Part shown: positions 33,140-41,972 of the stretch, in pieces | Layout of the letters: every line of letters begins with the position of its first letter | How positions within the stretch are numbered: position 1 is the stretch's first letter | Assembly (NCBI GenBank): GCA_035633255.1 | Contig: DASQFD010000057.1 | Span: 1-55,592 of the forward strand | Direction: 5' to 3' | Length of the DNA: 55,592 nucleotides | From: DASQFD01 sp035633255 | Lineage (GTDB): Bacteria > Actinomycetota > Actinomycetes > Actinomycetales > Dermatophilaceae | Notes under the pieces: model-generated | Databases searched by the model: none | Seen by the model: the letters and a program-made list of their open reading frames with translations, nothing else | What the model was told of the DNA's origin: nothing | Made by a program: the position numbers and the translations under genes

Positions 33140-33179
33140 TCCGGACCGCGGGCGAGTGTGCGGGCGACGAGAGAGGTGC

Positions 33180-34415
33180 CTACGCCCGCCGCCGGGTCGG
33201 CCGCTGCGTCGTGGCGCTCAGGTGCCAGAGCCAGAAGCACGCGCCGACCAGCACGAGGGCGAGGCTCACCACGGCCATCGTCGTGAGGGACCGCGTGGCC
33301 AGGGGGGCCAGCAGGCCGGCGGCCAGGCCGTTGAGGACCAGGGAGGTCACCGTCGTGGCCGAGGCGGCCGCGCCGCGCGCCTCGGGGAACATGTCCAGCG
33401 GCGCCAGCTGGAGCACCGGGAAGACCGCTCCGACGCTGACGCCGAGCAGCGCCGGCGCCAGCACGGCATACGGCAGGCCCTGCGTCGGCGACCACAGGGT
33501 GAGGGCGACGTTGAGCACGGCACTGGCCACGGCGAACCCGAGGCCCCGCCCGACCAGCCGGCGGGGGGTCATCCGGTCGGCCGCCCGGCCGCTGAGCCAC
33601 GAGCCGGTGACCATGCCGGCGATGAGGGGGAGGAAGAGCATCCAGAAGTCGTTCTCGCCGAGCCCGAGGAGGTCCACCACGACGATGGCCGCCGCCCCGA
33701 TGTAGAGGAAGTAGCCGCCGAAGAGGAAGCTGCCGGCCCACGCGACGCGGTGCCAGCGGACGCTGCGGGCGACCGTCGCCAAGTCGCGCACCATGGGCCC
33801 CAGCCGCAGGGGGGTGCGCCGCTCCGGGGGGTGGGTCTCGGGCAGCACCACCGCGACGACCGCCACGAGGGCGACCGCGAAGGCCACGAGGAACCAGAAG
33901 ATGACCCGCCAGGAGCCGGTCAGGACCAGCCACCCGCCGACGACGGGCGCGACCGCGGGGGCGACCCCGAAGATCATGGTCACCCGGCTCATCAGCCGCT
34001 GCGCCGCGGCGCCCTCGAACAGGTCGCGGATCACCACCCGGCTGACGATCACCCCACCCCCGGCGCTCAGCCCCTGCAGCACCCGGAAGGCCAGCAGCAC
34101 CTCCATGCTCGGCGCGAGGGCGCATCCGACCGAGGCGACGGCATAGACCCCGAGCCCGCCGAAGATGACCCGCCGCCGGCCGAGGGCGTCGCTGAGCGGT
34201 CCGTGGAGGACGCTCATGAGGGCGAAGGCGAGCAGGTAGACGCTGACCAGCTGCTGGGTCGCCTCGGGCCCCACGCCGAACTCGTCCTGCAGCCGGCCGA
34301 AGGCGGGGAACGGCGTGTCGATGGTGAACGGGCCGATCATGCTCAGCCCCGCCAGCACCAGGGGGACCGCCGCCCGTCGACGTCGGCCCATGACGGCGGA
34401 CGGCGGGGGGATCAC
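33180..34415 (-). CDS. Bcr/CflA-type MFS drug efflux transporter
   Basis: 411 residues, twelve predicted membrane helices. PLVLAGLSMIGPFTIDTPFPAF and the loop LHGPLSDALGRRRVIFGGL are hallmarks of the DHA1 Bcr/CflA subfamily, as is the motif C-like APAVAPVVGGWLVLTGSWR. It exports drugs by proton antiport in the cytoplasmic membrane. The GTG at 34415 or ATG at 34391 could be the start; neither has a clear Shine-Dalgarno. No adjacent regulator; it follows the PadR/HAAS genes in the same direction. Confidence 0.9.
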   Translation of the reverse strand: MIPPPSAVMGRRRRAAVPLVLAGLSMIGPFTIDTPFPAFGRLQDEFGVGPEATQQLVSVYLLAFALMSVLHGPLSDALGRRRVIFGGLGVYAVASVGCALAPSMEVLLAFRVLQGLSAGGGVIVSRVVIRDLFEGAAAQRLMSRVTMIFGVAPAVAPVVGGWLVLTGSWRVIFWFLVAFAVALVAVVAVVLPETHPPERRTPLRLGPMVRDLATVARSVRWHRVAWAGSFLFGGYFLYIGAAAIVVVDLLGLGENDFWMLFLPLIAGMVTGSWLSGRAADRMTPRRLVGRGLGFAVASAVLNVALTLWSPTQGLPYAVLAPALLGVSVGAVFPVLQLAPLDMFPEARGAAASATTVTSLVLNGLAAGLLAPLATRSLTTMAVVSLALVLVGACFWLWHLSATTQRPTRRRA

Positions 34416-34458
34416 CGCGCCAGCCTGTCACGCGGCCGTGGCCTGCCGGCCCGAGTGG

Positions 34459-35433
34459 TCAGGCCGTCGTCGGCGGGAACGCCGCGTGCCGGCGTGCCAC
34501 CGCGACGAAGGGGGCGAGCGCGCTCCACCCGCCGGCGACCGCGACCACGACCGCGAGCCCGACGAGGGACACCGGGCCGGACTCCCAGCCGAGCAGGTCG
34601 CGCAGTGCGGCGGTTCCGGCCGGGTCGAAGAGCCCGCCGGTGGCGAGCAACCAGACGAGCGGCACGGTGACGAGGAGGTCGATCGCGAGGTTGACGGCGG
34701 CGAGCGGCACCGTCCAGTGTCCGACCCGCACCTTGGCCACCTCGAGCAGGGCACTGGCGACGAGCAGCCCGGCGAACCACCACATCCAGAGGTCCCAGAG
34801 CTCGGGCCGGAAGAGCGACGCGCCGCTCTCGCCGATGCGCGGGTTGAGCCGCTCCATGGTGAGCAGCGTCGCCCCGACCAGCGCGCCGACGATGCCGACC
34901 ACCGACCCGGCCACGGGGAACTCGCGCTCGCCCGGCTCCTCCTCGAGGCGGTCGACCGTCCAACGGGGCGCGGCGCCGGCACGGAGCTGCTCGTCCGCCA
35001 CCCGCTCCATGACCGCGAACACCAGCGTGGTCCAGAACGCCGCCTGCACGAACCCCGTGGCCACGGCGCCGAGCACGCGCAGGATGCCCTCGCCGACGGT
35101 GGCGGGCTCGTCCAGGACGATGCCGAGGAGGGCGAGCAGGGTGGCGACAGCGGGGACGACGACGAGGACGATCCGCATGACCCGCAGGTAGTGCGGGTAC
35201 ACCGTCGGACCGATGAGGTGCTGCGGCGCATCGGAGAAGCGGGCGGCGAGCCGCTCGGGGTCGCCGAGCTCCTCGAGCGCCCCGCGCTCCGCCTGCTCGA
35301 GGGCGGTGCCCGGCGGGCGGCCGTCCACCGTGTCGGCGATGGTGGCGCGCAGCTCGCGGCCGACGTCCTCGCGGCTCCCGTCGGGGAGGCGTCGCGTCAC
35401 CGCGGCGACGTAGCGGTCGGTCAGGGTGCTCAT
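34459..35433 (-). CDS. HAAS-domain membrane protein (PadR partner)
   Basis: 324 residues. The N-terminal about 85 form a HAAS signalling domain: YVAAVTRRLPDGSREDVGREL, a helical pair, LEELGDPERLAARFSDAP. About seven hydrophobic segments follow (VVPAVATLLALLGIVL, AGSVVGIVGALVGATLL, MWWFAGLLVASALLEV and others). HAAS proteins are typically encoded beside PadR regulators and sense envelope stress. The ATG overlaps the PadR stop (ATGA), so translation is coupled. The exact role is unknown. Confidence 0.8.
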   Translation of the reverse strand: MSTLTDRYVAAVTRRLPDGSREDVGRELRATIADTVDGRPPGTALEQAERGALEELGDPERLAARFSDAPQHLIGPTVYPHYLRVMRIVLVVVPAVATLLALLGIVLDEPATVGEGILRVLGAVATGFVQAAFWTTLVFAVMERVADEQLRAGAAPRWTVDRLEEEPGEREFPVAGSVVGIVGALVGATLLTMERLNPRIGESGASLFRPELWDLWMWWFAGLLVASALLEVAKVRVGHWTVPLAAVNLAIDLLVTVPLVWLLATGGLFDPAGTAALRDLLGWESGPVSLVGLAVVVAVAGGWSALAPFVAVARRHAAFPPTTA

Positions 35434-35777
35434 CGCGGTGTCCCTTCGTCGAGCCCGGTGACGGCCCGGTCGAGTGCCGCCCACTCGGCGCGCAGGCCGG
35501 CGAGCACCTCGCCCCCCCGCGCGCTCACCTCGTAGTACCTGCGTGGCCGTGCCTCGTCGGTGTCCCAGCGGCTGGTGAGCAGCCCCTGCCGCCCGAGGCG
35601 ACGCAGGAGCGGGTACAGCGTGTTCCCGTCCACCCCGAAGCCGGCGCCGGCGAGCGTCTCCAGCAGCGCGTACCCGTAGTGCGGCGTGGTCAGCACGGTG
35701 AGGCAGGCCAGCACCACCGTGCCGCGCCGCAGCTCCTGGACGTGCGCGGCGAGGGTGTCCGCTGCTGCCTCGCTCAC
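35430..35777 (-). CDS. PadR-family transcriptional regulator
   Basis: 115 residues. The winged helix LVVLACLTVLTTPHYGYAL-type core (VVLACLTVLTTPHYGYALLE) is followed by VDGNTLYPLLRRLGRQGLLTSRW and PRRYYEVSARG, diagnostic of PadR-s5 proteins. It likely represses its own operon with the HAAS protein. The GTG at 35777 is preferred over 35801 because the latter lies inside the probable operator palindrome. Confidence 0.88.
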   Translation of the reverse strand: MSEAAADTLAAHVQELRRGTVVLACLTVLTTPHYGYALLETLAGAGFGVDGNTLYPLLRRLGRQGLLTSRWDTDEARPRRYYEVSARGGEVLAGLRAEWAALDRAVTGLDEGTPR

Positions 35778-35790
35778 GGCATGCACGATA

Positions 35791-35803
35791 GTGTGCGACA
35801 CAC
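35791..35803 (-). promoter_or_regulatory. Palindrome upstream of padR
   Basis: GTGTG-CGA-CACAC lies 14 nt before the chosen PadR start, flanked by AT-rich TCATTGCA. A likely PadR autorepression site. Confidence 0.5.
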
Positions 35804-35997
35804 ATCATTGCACGCAGTACAGGTTCCTCGAGCCATGCCGTGGGGCCGCGCCCGTGCCCCCGTCGCCTCGCCGGCCGGTCGTGGTCCGAGTAAAGGACGG
35901 CGAGACTGTCTCCGGCAGGTTGTCGTATCGGCAGGATGCCGTTCGTCGTAGGGGTAGAGGCGGTCATCGGGACGGCCGGAGCGTGAGGAGAAGTGGC

Positions 35998-36360
35998 ATG
36001 ACGCACTACCTGCTGGCGGTGCACGGCCCCGCCGACCGGGGCGACTTCGGCGCCTACGGCTCCCGGGAGGAGATGGAGGAGGCGTTCGCCGCGACCGACG
36101 TCTTCAACGAGAGGCTTCGGGCGGATGGCTACTGGGTCTTCGCCGGGGGGCTCGAGGCGGCCTCGACCGCGACCGTCGTCGACGGCCGGGGTGAGACCCC
36201 GGTGATGACCGACGGCCCCTACCTGGAGACGAAGGAGGTCATCGGCGGGTTCTGGGTCATCGACGCGCCCGACCTCGACGTGGCCCTGCGGCTCGCGGCC
36301 GAGGGGTCGAAGGCGTGCCGGGGCACGGTCGAGGTCCGTCCCTTCGAGGGCCTTGGCTGA
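35998..36360 (+). CDS. YCII-related (DGPF-type) domain protein
   Basis: 120 residues. MTHYLLAVHG opens the ferredoxin-like fold. TDGPYLETKEVIGGFWVIDA is the DGP(F/Y) signature, and the end is ACRGTVEVRPF. Genes of this type sit beside ECF42 sigma factors and are thought to act in the same response; the biochemical role is unknown. GAGGAG lies 8 nt before the ATG. Its stop overlaps the sigma-factor start. Confidence 0.9.
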   Translation: MTHYLLAVHGPADRGDFGAYGSREEMEEAFAATDVFNERLRADGYWVFAGGLEAASTATVVDGRGETPVMTDGPYLETKEVIGGFWVIDAPDLDVALRLAAEGSKACRGTVEVRPFEGLG

Positions 36361-37594
36361 GTCCGGCCCCGACGACCGTTCGATGCGGCGCGGAACGGCG
36401 GCCGTCGAGCGGGTCTTCCGCGAGGAGTACGGCCGGCTGATCGCCTCGCTCGTGCGCCGCTTCGGTGATCTCGATTTCGCCGAGGAGGCGGCGGGTGAGG
36501 CGCTCGTGGCCGCGCTGGAGACGTGGCCGCAGTCCGGCGTGCCGGCAACCCCGGGCGCCTGGCTCACCACCACCGCGGGCCACCGCGCCATCGACCGGAT
36601 CCGCCGCGAGAAGCAGCGCGACGCGAAGCACGAGGCGGCCGTGATGCACCGTGACGACACACCGCACGAGCCCACCGGACCGGTCGAGGACGACCGGTTG
36701 CGGCTGCTCTTCACCTGCTGCCACCCGTCCCTCGCGCCCGAGGCGCGGATCGCGCTCACGCTGCGCCTGCTCGGTGGGCTGAGCGTGGCCGAGATCGCGC
36801 ACGCGTTTCTGGTCCCCGAGACGACGATCGCGCAGCGGATCACCCGGGCGAAGAGGAAGATCGCGGCGGCGCAGGTGCCCTACCGGGTGCCGCGGGCCAC
36901 CGACCTCCCCGAGCGGCTCGGCGGTGTGCTGGCGGTGCTGTTCCTCGTGTTCAACGAGGGGTACCTCGCCAGCGGCGACGGCGACCCGGTCCGCGCCGAG
37001 CTGACCGGCGAGGCGATCCGGCTGACCCGGGTCCTGCGCGAGCTGCTGCCGCAGGAGCCGGAGGTGACCGGCCTGCTCGGGTTGATGGTGCTCACCGAGG
37101 CCCGGCGTGAGTCCCGCGTGCGCGACGGGCAGCTGGTCCCGCTCGGCGAGCAGGACCGCGCCGGCTGGGACCGCGCGCTGGTCGCCGAGGGCCACGACCT
37201 GGTCCGCGCATCCCTCGCGACCAACCGGCCCGGCCGCTACCAGATCCTCGCTGCGATCAACGCCGTCCACACCGACGCCCCCGCGGCGGCGGACACGGAC
37301 TGGGCGCAGGTGGTCGCGCTCTACGACCGGCTGGCCCGGCTCGACCCGTCACCGGTCGTCGCCCTCAACCGCGCGGTCGCGGTGGCGGAGCTGGACGGCC
37401 CGAAGGTCACGCTCACCCTGGTCGACCGGCTGCCGCTCGCCGGCTACCACGCCTGGCACGCCGCCCGCGCCGACCTGCTCCGCAGGCTCGGCCGGACCAC
37501 CGAGGCCAAGGAGGCCTACGACGAGGCCGTCGCCACCACCCACAACTCCGCGGAGCGCGCCTACCTGAGCAGGAAGCGCGGCGAGCTGGTCTGA
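36353..37594 (+). CDS. ECF42-type RNA polymerase sigma factor
   Basis: 413 residues, far longer than ordinary ECF sigmas. Region 2 is FREEYGRLIASLVRRFGDLD, then EEAAGEALVAALETWP. Region 4 is LRLLGGLSVAEIAHAFLVPE and TTIAQRITRAKRKI. A C-terminal about 230-residue TPR-like extension (LVFNEGYLASGDGDPVRAEL and later helices) replaces an anti-sigma factor in this group. The YCII gene upstream is the standard partner. The start is uncertain: TTG at 36353 overlaps the YCII gene; ATG at 36383 also fits. Neither has a well-spaced Shine-Dalgarno. Confidence 0.9.
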   Translation: MAESGPDDRSMRRGTAAVERVFREEYGRLIASLVRRFGDLDFAEEAAGEALVAALETWPQSGVPATPGAWLTTTAGHRAIDRIRREKQRDAKHEAAVMHRDDTPHEPTGPVEDDRLRLLFTCCHPSLAPEARIALTLRLLGGLSVAEIAHAFLVPETTIAQRITRAKRKIAAAQVPYRVPRATDLPERLGGVLAVLFLVFNEGYLASGDGDPVRAELTGEAIRLTRVLRELLPQEPEVTGLLGLMVLTEARRESRVRDGQLVPLGEQDRAGWDRALVAEGHDLVRASLATNRPGRYQILAAINAVHTDAPAAADTDWAQVVALYDRLARLDPSPVVALNRAVAVAELDGPKVTLTLVDRLPLAGYHAWHAARADLLRRLGRTTEAKEAYDEAVATTHNSAERAYLSRKRGELV

Positions 37595-37725
37595 GGCCGG
37601 CCGCCGGAGGGGGGCCCGGGCCGCTGACGACCCCGGCACCCGGAAGCCCCACCGAACCCTTCCCACGACCCTCCCCCCCCGGCCCCTTCCCTCCGGGCGG
37701 CGTCGCCCGACCCCCGACGTGCGGT

Positions 37726-37731
37726 TAGCGT
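37726..37731 (+). promoter_or_regulatory. -10 TAGCGT, leaderless-type, for 2H phosphoesterase gene
   Basis: TAGCGT ends 6 nt before the GTG at 37738; no Shine-Dalgarno. Confidence 0.5.
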
Positions 37732-37737
37732 GAGCCG

Positions 37738-38400
37738 GTGCCGCTGCATGCCCTCGAGCTGGTCCTCGACGCGTCGTCGGACGCGGACGTGCGCGCCGAC
37801 TGGCAGGCGTTGCGTCAGGCCGGCCTTCCGTCCCAGGCGGACCACCGGGGGGCCAGCAACCGCCCGCACGTGACCGTGCTGGCCGCGGTCGGGCTGGCCG
37901 ATGCGGTGGTGCAGTCGGCGCGGGACCTCCTCGCCCCCCTGCTGCCGGTCAGCGCCGACGCCACCCAGGTGCTGACCCTCGGTCCGGCCGGCCCCGCAGG
38001 CCGACCCGGTCCGGCCGCCCCCGGAGGCCGCCCCGGTCCGGCCACCCCCGGAGGCCGCCCCGGTCCGGCCACCGACCGCCCGCTCGACGGCGGGGCCGCC
38101 CTCACGAGGGAGGGCGGAGCGGGCAGCGGGGCATCCGTGGTGCTGGCGCGGGCGGTCGTCCTGCCGGAGGCGTTCCTCGAGGCCGTCGAGCGCGTCCGCA
38201 CGCTCGGGGCACCCCTGCCCCCCGGCCCCTGGCTGCCGCACCTCACGCTCGCCCGCCGACTGCCGGCAGAGCGGCTCGGCGAGGCCGGCGCCGCCCTCGC
38301 CGGAAGCCCGTGCGGCCGGGTTCGCCTCGCCGCGCTGCGCCGGTGGGACCCGGACCTCCGGCACACGACCCTGCTCTGCGGCACCGACGAGGCCGGCTAG
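37738..38400 (+). CDS. 2'-5' RNA ligase / 2H phosphoesterase family protein
   Basis: 220 residues. Two HxT motifs define the active site: RPHVTVLAA (His44, Thr46) and LPHLTLARR (His168, Thr170). Family members hydrolyse or ligate 2',5'/cyclic phosphodiesters in RNA or nucleotides. Between the halves (about residues 82-132) is a Gly/Pro/Ala-rich insert encoded by three tandem 27-bp repeats, giving a GPAxPGGRP-type repeat. This is probably a surface loop. The GTG start has a leaderless-type -10 only. Confidence 0.82.
   Translation: MPLHALELVLDASSDADVRADWQALRQAGLPSQADHRGASNRPHVTVLAAVGLADAVVQSARDLLAPLLPVSADATQVLTLGPAGPAGRPGPAAPGGRPGPATPGGRPGPATDRPLDGGAALTREGGAGSGASVVLARAVVLPEAFLEAVERVRTLGAPLPPGPWLPHLTLARRLPAERLGEAGAALAGSPCGRVRLAALRRWDPDLRHTTLLCGTDEAG
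37985..38065. repeat. 27-bp tandem repeat x3 inside the 2H gene
   Basis: Copies at 37985-38011, 38012-38038 and 38039-38065 (the first diverged) preserve frame and encode nine residues each in a low-complexity loop between the catalytic motifs. Confidence 0.85.
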
Positions 38401-38479
38401 ACCTGAGGCCATCGCCTGCGCGAGCACCTCCCCGCGACCCAAGCCGACGCCGCCAGGGCGCCACAGCGTCGCCCGCGCT

Positions 38480-38547
38480 TTGGCGCCGCCCACGGCTTGG
38501 CGCCGCCCACGGCTTGGTGCCGTCCGCGCCTTGGCGCCGTCCGGCTG
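38480..38547. repeat. 17-bp degenerate tandem repeat x4
   Basis: TTGGCGCCGCCCACGGC at 38480 and 38497 is perfect; diverged copies begin at 38514 and 38531. It fills the gap between convergent genes ending at 38400 and 38575. Another 8-bp repeat (CAGCGCCT) runs over the end of the next gene. Confidence 0.8.
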
Positions 38548-38574
38548 GCGGACAGCCGTCCGCGCCTCAGCCCT

Positions 38575-39360
38575 TCAGCGCCTCAGCGCCTCAGCGCCTC
38601 CAAGCGCGTCCAGCGGGGGGACCCGGCGGGGGTCGGTGACCGCGTGCGGGCGTGACACCGTGCGGGCGGCGGCGTACGCGGGGGAGCGCAGGCGCCGCAC
38701 CCAGACCGGCGGCTCGAGCCCCCGCAGCGGACGGCCGACCGGGTCGAAGCGCACCGGCTCGTCGAGCGCGGGACCCTCCACGTCGATCTCCAGCGTCCCT
38801 ACCTGCGTCCACGCGCCGCGCACCCCGGACCAGACCAACCGGTAGCGGTAGGGGCCGTCGGGGAAGAGGCCGAGGAGGCGCGGGCCGCCCGAGCGACCGC
38901 CGGGGAGCAGTGTGGTCAGCGGGCCCGTCAGCGTCGAGCCCCGTGGGCGGAAGAGGTAGCGACTGAGGTCACCGGTGCCGGTGGAGGCGAAGAGGACGTC
39001 GGCGTCCTCGCCCCCCGGTCCCGCGCCAGGGATGCGCACGGCGATCCCCATGACGTCCAGGCCGTGCGTCGCCACGGTGAGCGCCCGGGACAGGCGGCAC
39101 CACACCTCCGTGGTGCCCGGCCGGTCCAGGAGCGGCACCCCGGTGACCCGACGGCCCGAGACGGTCAGCCTGCCGGGAGCCACCCGGCCGAGGGCGTGCA
39201 GGGGCTTGTCGCCGCGCGCGACGGCCATGGACCCGAAGACGCCGGCGAGGACGGCGCCGCCGGCCTTCGCCGCGAGCGTGCCGGCCTCGCCGGCCACGGA
39301 GCCGGCGCCGCCGGCCACGGAGCCGGCGCCGCGGCGCACGACGTGCGCGAGAACGGTCAT
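38575..39360 (-). CDS. Conserved hypothetical protein, possibly catalase-like
   Basis: 261 residues. The N-terminus has Gly/Ala repeats (RRGAGSVAGGAGSVAGEAGT) encoded by repeated DNA, then DKPLHALGRVAPGRLTV, STEVWCR-like and LSRALTVATHGLDVMGIAVR. DVLFASTGTGDLSRYLFRPR and LTTLLPGGR follow. The pattern (KPLH-x-x-G, then SRA and GIAVRIPG) is faintly like the N-terminal half of catalase-related heme proteins, but I see no proximal Tyr motif. Function is unassigned. It lies 40 nt after corA and is probably cotranscribed. Confidence 0.65.
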   Translation of the reverse strand: MTVLAHVVRRGAGSVAGGAGSVAGEAGTLAAKAGGAVLAGVFGSMAVARGDKPLHALGRVAPGRLTVSGRRVTGVPLLDRPGTTEVWCRLSRALTVATHGLDVMGIAVRIPGAGPGGEDADVLFASTGTGDLSRYLFRPRGSTLTGPLTTLLPGGRSGGPRLLGLFPDGPYRYRLVWSGVRGAWTQVGTLEIDVEGPALDEPVRFDPVGRPLRGLEPPVWVRRLRSPAYAAARTVSRPHAVTDPRRVPPLDALGGAEALRR

Positions 39361-39400
39361 GGGCGGGGCCTACCCCTCCGGCGGCGTGGGAAAACGACGG

Positions 39401-40486
39401 TCACAGCCAGTCCCTCCTCCGGAACAGGGCGTACAGGGCGAGACTGACCAGGACGATGCTCGCGGTGGCGAGCCACACCCCGACGGGACGGCCGAACCCC
39501 GGGTAGGGGACGTTCTGACCGAACCATCCGGTGATCGCGGTCGGGACGGCGATGATCGCCGCCCAGCCGGTCAGCTTCTTCATGATGGTGTTGAGCCGGG
39601 CGTCCTGCAACGACAGCGTGGTCTCGAAGACCGTCGTCACCATGTCGCGCAGCGACTCGGTCCACTCCGTCGCCCGGAGCACGTGGTCGTAGAGGTCGGT
39701 GAACTCCGCGTCCAGCGCGGTGCCCTCGTGGCCGAGCTCGGCGCGGTGCCGCAGGACGGTGTTGACCACCTCGCGCATCGGCAGCACGACCCGCCGCAGC
39801 TGGACCAGCTCCTTGCGCAGGCGGAAGGTCAGCTGCTGGGTCTCCCGGGACACCGCGTCCCCGTCGAAGAGCCGGCTCTCCAGGTCCTCGATGTCGTCGT
39901 CGAGCCGCTGCACCGTGTCGAAGTGCCCGTCGACGAGCGCGTCGAGCAGCCCGTGCAGCAGCGTGCCCGGGCCGAGGGCGAGCAGCTCCGGGTCCTCCTC
40001 CCACCGCTCGACGACCTCGGCCATGTCGAACCCCGCCCGCGTCTGCACGGTCACCAGGCCGCGCGGGAGGACGAACGCCGAGATCCGCGTCAGCCGCAGC
40101 CGGGACTGCGAGAGCCGGGTGGGTGCCGGGCGGGCCCGGGAGGCGCGGTATGCCGGGGCCGCCGGGTCCGTGGTCGCCCCCGGGTCCGGTGCGGGGTCGC
40201 CCATGGACCCGTCGAGGGAGGTCGCATAGGCGACGACGAAGGTGTGGCTGGCGTGACGGGTCGCCTTCGGCCGCTCGCCGTGGGCCACCGCGTCCTCCAC
40301 GGCGTGCGGGTCCAACCCCAGGTCCTCGGCGAGCCGGAACAGGGTCGCGTGGGTGGGGTCGGACACGTCGACCCACAGCAGCGAACCGTCGACGTCCAGG
40401 TGCCGCGGGACGTCCTCGAGCGGGACGTTCTTCTCGACCAGGACGCCGTCGCGCCACAGCCGCGTCGTCACGCCATCGCCGTCCAC
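39401..40486 (-). CDS. corA: CorA-family divalent cation channel
   Basis: 361 residues. An alpha/beta cytoplasmic domain (LLWVDVSDPTHATLFRLAED and the HAVEDAVAHGERPK segment) and a long stalk helix precede two C-terminal membrane helices. The selectivity loop reads WFGQNVPYPGF (Gly323-Gln324-Asn325), where classic CorA has Gly-Met-Asn; GxN variants occur in the family. The C-terminal basic tail is FRRRDWL. It takes up Mg2+ (or Co2+/Ni2+); variants with altered GMN may prefer other ions such as Zn2+. GGGGAGAATGGGGGC precedes the GTG. Divergent from fumC. Confidence 0.88.
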   Translation of the reverse strand: MDGDGVTTRLWRDGVLVEKNVPLEDVPRHLDVDGSLLWVDVSDPTHATLFRLAEDLGLDPHAVEDAVAHGERPKATRHASHTFVVAYATSLDGSMGDPAPDPGATTDPAAPAYRASRARPAPTRLSQSRLRLTRISAFVLPRGLVTVQTRAGFDMAEVVERWEEDPELLALGPGTLLHGLLDALVDGHFDTVQRLDDDIEDLESRLFDGDAVSRETQQLTFRLRKELVQLRRVVLPMREVVNTVLRHRAELGHEGTALDAEFTDLYDHVLRATEWTESLRDMVTTVFETTLSLQDARLNTIMKKLTGWAAIIAVPTAITGWFGQNVPYPGFGRPVGVWLATASIVLVSLALYALFRRRDWL

Positions 40487-40549
40487 GCCCCCATTCTCCC
40501 CCCGCGACCATCGGAGGCGACCCGCCGACGCACCGGCGGGCACCCGGCA

Positions 40550-40555
40550 TACCGT
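40550..40555 (+). promoter_or_regulatory. -10 TACCGT, leaderless-type, for fumC
   Basis: TACCGT overlaps a GGCATACC word and ends 7 nt before the fumC ATG; no Shine-Dalgarno. Confidence 0.5.
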
Positions 40556-40562
40556 GTGGTGC

Positions 40563-41968
<1,406 letters not shown>

Positions 41969-41972
<4 letters not shown>

